A stretch of 10,577 nt of DNA from the NCBI GenBank assembly GCA_028714935.1, contig JAQTLJ010000027.1, positions 1 to 10,577 on the forward strand, given 5' to 3'. How positions within the stretch are numbered: the stretch's first letter is position 1; each line of letters opens with the position of its first letter. This document shows, one piece after another, positions 5,808 to 10,577 of this stretch. This stretch comes from Candidatus Margulisiibacteriota bacterium. Its GTDB lineage: Bacteria > Margulisbacteria > WOR-1 > O2-12-FULL-45-9. The notes beneath the pieces are model-generated. The model was not told the origin of the DNA and ran no database searches. It saw nothing but the letters and a program-made list of their open reading frames with translations. The translations under genes were made by a program, and so were the position numbers.

Positions 5808-6841
5808 ACAACTTCGCGGAACATTTCCAGGACCACATCGAACAAAGTCAGGATCATCGGGCCGATCAGGATCCCGGGTATGCCGATCAACTGGATCCCC
5901 CCCAAAATGCCGAATAGAATGATCAACGGGTGGATCTTGGCCCGGTCGCCGATGATCTTTGGTTTCAGGATATTATCGATCGTGCTGATGACCAGTGTCC
6001 CGTAGATCAACAGGCTAAACGCTTTCCAGTATATTCCCACCATCTGTCCGGTAATGAACAGGTAAACAGCTATCGGGAACCAGACCAGGGCGGCCCCAAG
6101 CATCGGGATGATGGAAATGATCGCCGTCAGGAATCCCCACAGTACCGGATTAGGGACTCCCAGGACAAAAAAGCCGATCCAGGCCAGGAAGCCCTGGATC
6201 AAACCGACCACGATCTGGCCCATCACCATGCTCCGGCTCAGCTCGTCAAAGCGGGAAAAGATCTGCCGGTAGCGTCCTTCCGGCAAGGGAAAGAATTCTT
6301 CGATAAATTTATGGATCCCTTTGGCCCCTTTGAGAAAGAAATAGACTGAAAAAATGGTCACAAATATGTTCAAAATGACATTGGGGATCCCCGTGATCAC
6401 GTCCTGCAGCCAGCCGACCGATTGTCTGGCCAATTCGACCGCCGGCTGCTTAAATTCGTCAATGCTGCCGATCTGCTGCGCCAGCCAGGGCGGCAGCTGC
6501 AGCTTAAAATCGGGCGCGGTCACCAGCTGCTGGATAAAAATATAACCTTCGCGGACCTCCTTGGCCAGAAAGGCACTGACGATGACCAGCGGCACCAAAA
6601 CTATCAAGATGATCAACAGGCAGGTCAGCATTGCGGCCACGGTCTCTTTGGGCAGAAAGCCGGGGACAGCTTTCGCGATCCGTTTATAGGTCGGATAAAA
6701 CAGATAGGCCAGCACAGCCGCGGAAATGATCGCGACCAAAAAAGGCCTGACGATCATAAAGGCCAGGATCAGGCCGATCACCACCGCGATGATCGCGACT
6801 GTCCGGCGGTAAGCTACAATCTTTTCTTTTTCATGAGGCAT
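5804..6841 (-). CDS. AI-2E family transporter-like membrane protein (UPF0118)
   Basis: Polytopic inner-membrane protein of the AI-2E exporter family (TqsA, PerM, YdiK type). Transported substrates of most members are unproven; autoinducer-2 and sodium/proton exchange have been proposed for some. From the ATG at 6839-6841 it has 345 residues. Two N-terminal helices lie at about 14-47 and a helix at about 66-92, followed by an amphipathic, more soluble region. The family-typical block is GQIVVGLIQGFLAW...GLPNPVLWG-like, and the C-terminal segment has DNILKPKIIGDRAKIHPL, then GGIQLIGIPGILIGP. A longer frame continues 45 codons upstream, but that stretch is low-complexity and lies above a good promoter, so I reject it. 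No SD is seen before the ATG. Confidence 0.9.
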   Translation of the reverse strand: MPHEKEKIVAYRRTVAIIAVVIGLILAFMIVRPFLVAIISAAVLAYLFYPTYKRIAKAVPGFLPKETVAAMLTCLLIILIVLVPLVIVSAFLAKEVREGYIFIQQLVTAPDFKLQLPPWLAQQIGSIDEFKQPAVELARQSVGWLQDVITGIPNVILNIFVTIFSVYFFLKGAKGIHKFIEEFFPLPEGRYRQIFSRFDELSRSMVMGQIVVGLIQGFLAWIGFFVLGVPNPVLWGFLTAIISIIPMLGAALVWFPIAVYLFITGQMVGIYWKAFSLLIYGTLVISTIDNILKPKIIGDRAKIHPLIILFGILGGIQLIGIPGILIGPMILTLFDVVLEMFREVV

Positions 6842-6853
6842 AAAAGCAAGCTT

Positions 6854-6882
6854 ATTATACTGCCTGCTCGGGTAGACCGCAA
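6854..6882 (-). promoter_or_regulatory. Promoter of the AI-2E-family gene
   Basis: Minus-strand TTGCGG (6877-6882), 17-nt spacer, TATAAT (6854-6859). The hexamer ends 12 nt before the ATG at 6841, predicting a leader of about 5-6 nt and no SD. This placement argues against the 45-codon upstream extension. Confidence 0.7.
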
Positions 6883-6959
6883 GCGGTCCCGCTCCCGCGC
6901 CACCTTGACCCTCCCCTCCCCCAATGCGAAAATAATTCATGCCGATCGAAAAAGCGGCG

Positions 6960-6983
6960 GAATTTTTGCATTCCAAAACATCG
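6960..6983 (-). repeat. 24-bp direct repeat, copy 1
   Basis: Begins GAATTTTTGCATTCC on the plus strand and continues to CATCG. It is identical over 24 bp to 7560-7583 in the same orientation, exactly 600 bp away. This copy lies 119-142 bp upstream of the AI-2E-family start and beyond the 3' hairpin of the barrel-like gene. The flanking bases of the two copies are unrelated. Confidence 0.9.
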
Positions 6984-7009
6984 GCCTCATAACTATTCCT
7001 CTTAAGCCA

Positions 7010-7043
7010 GAGCTCTCACCGAAGATCGATCCGGTGAGAGCTC
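7010..7043 (-). terminator. 12-bp stem-loop downstream of the barrel-like gene
   Basis: GAGCTCTCACCG and CGGTGAGAGCTC form a perfect 12-bp stem with a 10-nt loop, starting 11 nt after the stop of the exported protein gene. There is no T tract after the stem in either direction, so it is not a canonical intrinsic terminator. It may stabilise the mRNA 3' end or act as a factor-assisted terminator. Confidence 0.55.
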
Positions 7044-7054
7044 AACAGCTAAGA

Positions 7055-7489
7055 TTAGAATAGAGTTAAATTTGCGGTAAAAACCGCTCCGGGAAGGATA
7101 TCCATGGTAGCATCTGCGCCGGGGTTAGAATTACGTTCTGCCAGTATTATATCGAAACCAACCGACAGGTTATTGACAGGCATGATCGCCGCACCCCAGG
7201 TCAGGCCCAATTGGGTACCGGCATCCGGAGAGGTCAGCCAATAGAAAATTCCGGCCTTGGTCTGGACGTCTCCCAGCTTGGTCAGATTGTAATCCACTTT
7301 AGCCAGGACCCAGCTTGTTGAGGTTGTGCCGCCATAATTGGAGTATCCCAGGTAGCCGGCGCACTTATCGCCAAATTGCATCCCCAGGGTCGGCCAGCCT
7401 CCCCAATCGCCGACGCTCAGCGCCTGGGCGCCGGTTGGAGCTAACAGCATGATCGCGGCAATTAACAGTAGAACTAATCTCTTCATCAT
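7055..7489 (-). CDS. Small exported beta-barrel-like protein, function unknown
   Basis: A 144-residue protein. It has a clear signal peptide (MMKR, a hydrophobic core, cleavage after AQA at about residue 23) and a mature part of about 121 residues. That part is rich in Gly, Thr, Tyr and Trp with alternating hydrophobic residues, and ends VFTANLTLF. A terminal Phe after an alternating strand is the usual beta-signal of outer-membrane barrels. Pattern and size fit a small (perhaps 8-strand) barrel, or a piece of a larger porin-type family. I do not recognise the family. It is expressed from its own promoter with a very strong SD (AAGGAGGTGA) just before the ATG. The unit, from promoter to 3' hairpin, is bracketed by a 24-bp direct repeat. 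Confidence 0.72.
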   Translation of the reverse strand: MMKRLVLLLIAAIMLLAPTGAQALSVGDWGGWPTLGMQFGDKCAGYLGYSNYGGTTSTSWVLAKVDYNLTKLGDVQTKAGIFYWLTSPDAGTQLGLTWGAAIMPVNNLSVGFDIILAERNSNPGADATMDILPGAVFTANLTLF

Positions 7490-7516
7490 ATCTCACCTCC
7501 TTTTCGTGTTGGTCTG

Positions 7517-7545
7517 ATTTTACGCCTCTTTTGCGGGGCCCACAA
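7517..7545 (-). promoter_or_regulatory. Promoter of the barrel-like exported protein gene
   Basis: Minus-strand TTGTGG (7540-7545), 17-nt spacer, TAAAAT (7517-7522). Predicted start about 7510, giving a leader of about 20 nt that contains AAGGAGGTGA a few bases before the ATG at 7489. It contrasts with the SD-less, short-leader genes nearby. Confidence 0.6.
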
Positions 7546-7559
7546 GTTGATTTTATCCC

Positions 7560-7583
7560 GAATTTTTGCATTCCAAAACATCG
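7560..7583 (-). repeat. 24-bp direct repeat, copy 2
   Basis: Identical to 6960-6983. This copy lies between the stop of the 236-residue hypothetical gene and the promoter of the barrel-like gene, just upstream of that promoter. Confidence 0.9.
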
Positions 7584-7599
7584 ACAGGAAAAGCCGGGG

Positions 7600-8310
7600 T
7601 CAACGCGGAGGCTGAGCTTTTAATAAATCTTCATCCGGCTGGCTGGCCGGCACTAAACAATTTGAAAAATTAGCCAGCGCCGCCAGTTTATCGGGCGGAA
7701 TATTTCTTTCATAACTAAATTGATAAAACATAATGCGCCCCTGCATTCGACCACCAAATATATGTTTAACATAGGCCTCGAATAAGGGGGCCAGCTTTAT
7801 CGGGATGCGACCAAAATCGGCGCTCATGGGCGAGACCTTAATCTGGACACCGCCCAGGGAGGTTAAACTGAAACCGTACCAATCTGTTTTTAATTTTCCA
7901 CCCTCTGCTTCCAAACCGGCCAGGTCCGCCAATAAATCATGCTGGCATTCTTCCATCAAATACATTTGGCCGGTTTTTAAATTTAAAAGCCCGGCGACGC
8001 CTTTGTCATAATTTCTGGTCCCGATCTTTCCCATAATAGATCCGGTCAGGTCGTCATAAGCGATCTCCCCCCAGGCCCCCATGACCGCGGCGGGAGAACT
8101 ATTTTTGTGCTCCAAAATAGCTCTTCGCAATTTATCAATGCTGGCCGGGGAGCCCTTTCTTACCAGAGACAATTCTCCCAATTCACGGGCGGCGGCCAGG
8201 ACATTCAGGGTCTCGGTTTTTGTATATGGACTTCGGGCGGTGAGTATTGGGCAGAGCCGGACCCCCAGCCTTCCCCAAATGGTCAAGCCTTTAGTATTTA
8301 TTCTTAGCAT
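7600..8310 (-). CDS. Hypothetical protein, 236 residues
   Basis: I do not recognise this protein. It has no signal peptide, transmembrane helix or known catalytic motif. Residues 32-72 look helical and charged (TETLNVLAAARELGELS...). Residues 78-125 contain GAWGEIAYDDLTG and GTRNYDKGVAGLLNLKTGQMYLMEE, which reads like a run of beta strands. The C-terminal third ends in a polar, Pro-rich tail. Cysteines are at 20, 122 and 218. Codon use matches the resident genes, not the AT-rich gene to its right. The ATG at 8310 is the first in frame after a stop (TGA six bases upstream) and has only a weak SD-like GGTGA. A candidate promoter lies at 8355-8384. Could be an intracellular regulatory or immunity-like protein, but nothing shows it. 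Confidence 0.68.
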   Translation of the reverse strand: MLRINTKGLTIWGRLGVRLCPILTARSPYTKTETLNVLAAARELGELSLVRKGSPASIDKLRRAILEHKNSSPAAVMGAWGEIAYDDLTGSIMGKIGTRNYDKGVAGLLNLKTGQMYLMEECQHDLLADLAGLEAEGGKLKTDWYGFSLTSLGGVQIKVSPMSADFGRIPIKLAPLFEAYVKHIFGGRMQGRIMFYQFSYERNIPPDKLAALANFSNCLVPASQPDEDLLKAQPPR

Positions 8311-8354
8311 TCTTCATCACCAGCTTCATTTCCGCATTCACTGCCATCACTGTA

Positions 8355-8384
8355 TTTATCGTTTTGCCGGCAGATAGATTTCAA
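8355..8384 (-). promoter_or_regulatory. Candidate promoter of the 236-residue hypothetical gene
   Basis: Minus-strand TTGAAA (8379-8384), 18-nt spacer, GATAAA (8355-8360). Predicted start about 8348, about 38 nt before the ATG. Moderate matches only. Confidence 0.35.
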
Positions 8385-8420
8385 TTTAATTCATTCTGCA
8401 TTAGGCCTGTCCCCAGAACA

Positions 8421-8449
8421 TTGACACCATGAGGTGGGGGTGGGAGAAT
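8421..8449 (+). promoter_or_regulatory. Promoter of the OLD-family gene
   Basis: Perfect -35 TTGACA (8421-8426), 17-nt G-rich spacer, -10 GAGAAT (8444-8449; 4 of 6). Predicted start about 8456, inside the ATACG/CGTAT palindrome, about 23 nt before the ATG. Confidence 0.5.
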
Positions 8450-8452
8450 AAC

Positions 8453-8467
8453 ATACGGATAACGTAT
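8453..8467. promoter_or_regulatory. Candidate operator, ATACG-N5-CGTAT
   Basis: A 15-bp inverted repeat (5-bp half sites, 5-bp spacer) covers the predicted transcription start of the OLD-family gene and lies 11 bp before its ATG. Position suits a repressor site; short half sites make chance possible. Confidence 0.3.
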
Positions 8468-8478
8468 CTATTACTAAC

Positions 8479-10191
8479 ATGTCAAATCAATTATTAACAA
8501 AACTTGAACTAAGAAATTTTAGATGTTTCAGAAAACACGCCAAATTTCCATTTTCTCAAGGCACCTATCTTATCGGTCCGAATAATGCGGGGAAAAGTGT
8601 TGTAATTGATGCGATAAGATTTTTCTTTGATAATAATTTATATAAAGATGAGGGTTTTTTAAACAAAACCGAATTTCTTAGTAAGGGATCTGGCTATAAT
8701 AGAAGTGAAATTACTTTAGATTTTAATGTCAAAGCATTATCCACAAAAGTTCTAAAACGGCGACTTGAGCAAGAATATGGCAAAACAATTTCAATATCAA
8801 AAATAATCACTTTTACTCCTATTGCGAAAGCAATCTCATTTATTTATAAAATAAACGGCAAAGAATATCCCCCCTTAGGATTACCAGATGATATCAATAA
8901 ACTTATAAAATCAATAAGAATTAGTTATTTACATCCTCAGGAAGGCCGTAATCTTTATAAAGAGGCTCAGGAAAAACTGAAAAACAGATTATTGGCTAAT
9001 TGGGGGCGTCATTCAACAATTACAAAAAGCCTAAAAAAGCTTCAAGAAGATTGGGATGCATTATGTAAAAAAGCAAAAACATATCTATCCGGCTCTTTAA
9101 CTCAAAGTATTCAAGAAATGTGGCCCGGCAGCCTAGCCAATATTGAATTACCCTCAAAAATATTGGACATTATTGCAATAGCAGATATTAGTTTTCAAGG
9201 GAACAAATCTTTTCCTGAAATTCAATTAACTTCTCAAGGCACCGGCGCTCAATCGACGATACTCTATTTAATCCATTTTTTATTAGATAGCGACAGGTCA
9301 TTGCATTTAGGCGAATATAACCCAATCTGGCTATTAGAGGAACCCGAGTCCTTTTTACACGCGGATCTTATGGTTAAACTAGCCAAAGAATTAAGTTCAA
9401 AAGAATGGCTTAATAATATTCAAATGATTGTTTCGACTCACTCCCCGATAATGCTCGCCACTAGTCGGATTGGTGGCACTAAGATTAGATGGAGCTTATT
9501 ACGAAGCCATGCTCTACAGATGTCGAGAACGTCAAACAATTGGCTGGAAAACGAGATAAATGATATTGGGGACATGATGGGGGATGTGAATTTTAGTGCA
9601 TATTTTCTAGCTGCCACAAACAAAACACTTGTTTTTATTGAGGATTCGAAATCGATTACTATTGATAGATTTAAAGAAGCTGGCATAGATGTTGCCCAAG
9701 GCCTGGGAGGAACTGGGAATATCCAAAAATATCTTGATGTCTTCACTTCTAACAATACTATTTTGAACAGAGCATGCTATTTTATTCTTGATTGCGACCG
9801 CGGCTTAAGTAGTTTTTCTCGATTTCTAACCAAAATCGTTAGAAGAAAAGAAGGATTTAAGAAATATCAAATCAGAAAAAATGTTTTTATCATATTATTA
9901 CCGGATGGGTTCTCATCAGAAGACTTGTTTAATGAGTTTGATAATTATTTAGACGAATGTATTGATAAAATATGGAATACGTCAACTTGGACGATCAAAC
10001 CCTCTATCCCATCATACTTATCCAATGCAGCCAGTGCCGCTAGAGGTAAGGTTATATCCAACCCAATTGACGCAAAAACATTAATAAGAAATAATAATGA
10101 TATTAAAGATTCTTTTTGGAAAATAGTGGACACTGAAAAGCTTAAAATGTCGAAACATTACATTGCCGCATTAAAACACTTGCTTTCTTAG
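8479..10191 (+). CDS. OLD-family ATPase with TOPRIM nuclease domain
   Basis: Predicted overcoming-lysogenization-defect (OLD) family protein: an ABC/SMC-like ATPase fused to a TOPRIM nuclease. Relatives include P2 Old, GajA of Gabija and other anti-phage or genome-interference nucleases. The 570 residues show LELRNFRCF (8-16), Walker A GPNNAGKS (33-40), an ABC-signature-like SQGTGAQS (252-259), Walker B IWLLEEPE (283-290) and the switch His in STHSP (319-323). The TOPRIM region has VFIEDSKS (Glu 388), GLGGTGNI (408-415) and LDCDRG (Asp 438, Asp 440). The usual EGxxE is altered to EDSKS, but the acidic residues are kept. The gene is far more AT-rich than its neighbours (many AAA, ATT, TTA codons), which suggests horizontal gain. 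No UvrD-like helicase, reverse transcriptase or other partner is adjacent, so it appears to be a stand-alone (class 1-like) gene. It has its own promoter, with no SD before the ATG. Confidence 0.88.
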   Translation: MSNQLLTKLELRNFRCFRKHAKFPFSQGTYLIGPNNAGKSVVIDAIRFFFDNNLYKDEGFLNKTEFLSKGSGYNRSEITLDFNVKALSTKVLKRRLEQEYGKTISISKIITFTPIAKAISFIYKINGKEYPPLGLPDDINKLIKSIRISYLHPQEGRNLYKEAQEKLKNRLLANWGRHSTITKSLKKLQEDWDALCKKAKTYLSGSLTQSIQEMWPGSLANIELPSKILDIIAIADISFQGNKSFPEIQLTSQGTGAQSTILYLIHFLLDSDRSLHLGEYNPIWLLEEPESFLHADLMVKLAKELSSKEWLNNIQMIVSTHSPIMLATSRIGGTKIRWSLLRSHALQMSRTSNNWLENEINDIGDMMGDVNFSAYFLAATNKTLVFIEDSKSITIDRFKEAGIDVAQGLGGTGNIQKYLDVFTSNNTILNRACYFILDCDRGLSSFSRFLTKIVRRKEGFKKYQIRKNVFIILLPDGFSSEDLFNEFDNYLDECIDKIWNTSTWTIKPSIPSYLSNAASAARGKVISNPIDAKTLIRNNNDIKDSFWKIVDTEKLKMSKHYIAALKHLLS

Positions 10192-10199
10192 AATTATTA

Positions 10200-10577
10200 T
10201 TAGACATTTTTTCTTTTCAGACTCAAACTCATCGGACAATCGATAGCATGCAGTTCCTTGTCAATAACTACAATAGTATCCGGGTCCATTTGAAGGAAAT
10301 TATAGATTTCCTTCGGTTTGTCGTAGTTCAATTGGATGACATCGCGCTGGCCGGATTTGATCTTCTGCCACCGGCCGAAAGAAGTGTAGGTTTTATCGCC
10401 ATCCCGCGTCGCCAAATAAGTTTCCTTTAGAAAATAAGTATTGTCCTTGTATAAAGTCAGCTCGGTCTTTAAGCCGGCGCAATCGGCGCCGGGGAGGATG
10501 CCTTCATACGTCGTTGTTGATCCTGGCTCGTAGTTGACGACCTGCTGCAGCCGGATCCAGTTCCTATACGCGTAACT
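10200..10577 (-). CDS. NlpE-like lipoprotein, 3' part (5' end beyond window)
   Basis: The last 125 codons are visible; the frame is open to the right edge. The segment YEGILPGADCAGLKTELTL followed by YKDNTYFLKETYLATRDG and a GRW strand matches the NlpE N-terminal domain (PF04170). E. coli NlpE is an outer-membrane lipoprotein that signals surface contact and copper/envelope stress to Cpx. The canonical CADC of that loop reads GADC here, so one Cys of the CxxC is lost. The residues after the domain (to LKRKNV) are a short tail with no second domain. The signal peptide and lipobox would lie outside the window. It converges on the OLD-family gene with an 8-bp gap and no visible terminator. Confidence 0.75.
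   Translation of the reverse strand, partial: SYAYRNWIRLQQVVNYEPGSTTTYEGILPGADCAGLKTELTLYKDNTYFLKETYLATRDGDKTYTSFGRWQKIKSGQRDVIQLNYDKPKEIYNFLQMDPDTIVVIDKELHAIDCPMSLSLKRKNV

Noticed and set aside
6881..6935. G-rich run on the minus strand near 6908-6925 as a G-quadruplex
   Set aside because: Only three runs of three or more G close together, followed by GG; too weak to call.
6842..6976. 45-codon N-terminal extension of the AI-2E-family gene from a TTG
   Set aside because: Gly/Ala-rich low-complexity translation, and it spans a good TTGCGG-17-TATAAT promoter placed for the ATG at 6841.
8479..10577. Gabija-type two-gene defence system
   Set aside because: The OLD gene is followed by a convergent NlpE-like gene, not by a UvrD-like helicase (GajB); none is visible on the other side either.

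Overview
The window is a dense bacterial chromosomal segment of ordinary housekeeping genes with moderate GC, mostly on the minus strand. It is interrupted near its right end by one clearly AT-rich gene that looks acquired. A small signal-peptide protein ending in Phe (beta-barrel-like) and an NlpE-like lipoprotein fragment suggest a two-membrane (diderm) bacterium. SecD is the short form found outside Proteobacteria. I cannot place the phylum; an uncultured diderm candidate lineage is a guess.

Left part (1-3071, minus strand): a secD-secF-uppP operon (protein translocation motor plus undecaprenyl-pyrophosphate phosphatase, uppP cut by the window edge) with overlapping start/stop codons and a near-consensus promoter. 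Just upstream is a tRNA-Arg(CCG) gene whose 5' end overlaps the stop codon of a secreted C39-like cysteine peptidase gene.

Middle (3062-5807): the peptidase gene is divergent from a tiny LysM-like protein gene. That gene converges on a translationally coupled pair, fpg (DNA repair glycosylase) and a fumarylacetoacetate-hydrolase-family enzyme. Between fpg and a divergent 59-residue 4-oxalocrotonate-tautomerase-like gene sits a 115-bp MITE-like element made of two perfect 11-bp hairpins.

Right-middle (5804-8310, minus strand): an AI-2E-family membrane protein, a small exported barrel-like protein whose whole transcription unit is bracketed by a 24-bp direct repeat, and a 236-residue protein of unknown function.

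Right part (8411-10577): a lone OLD-family ATPase with a TOPRIM nuclease domain on the plus strand, with its own TTGACA-type promoter and much lower GC than its surroundings; this is the best candidate for an accessory, probably anti-phage or genome-interference, function. It converges on the 3' part of an NlpE-like lipoprotein gene.

A recurring theme is promoter geometry. At least five genes (secD, the peptidase, the LysM protein, fpg, the AI-2E-family protein) have a -10 hexamer only 6-14 nt before the start codon and no Shine-Dalgarno sequence. The tautomerase and the barrel-like gene have normal leaders with SD sequences. Leaderless or near-leaderless mRNAs appear common in this organism.
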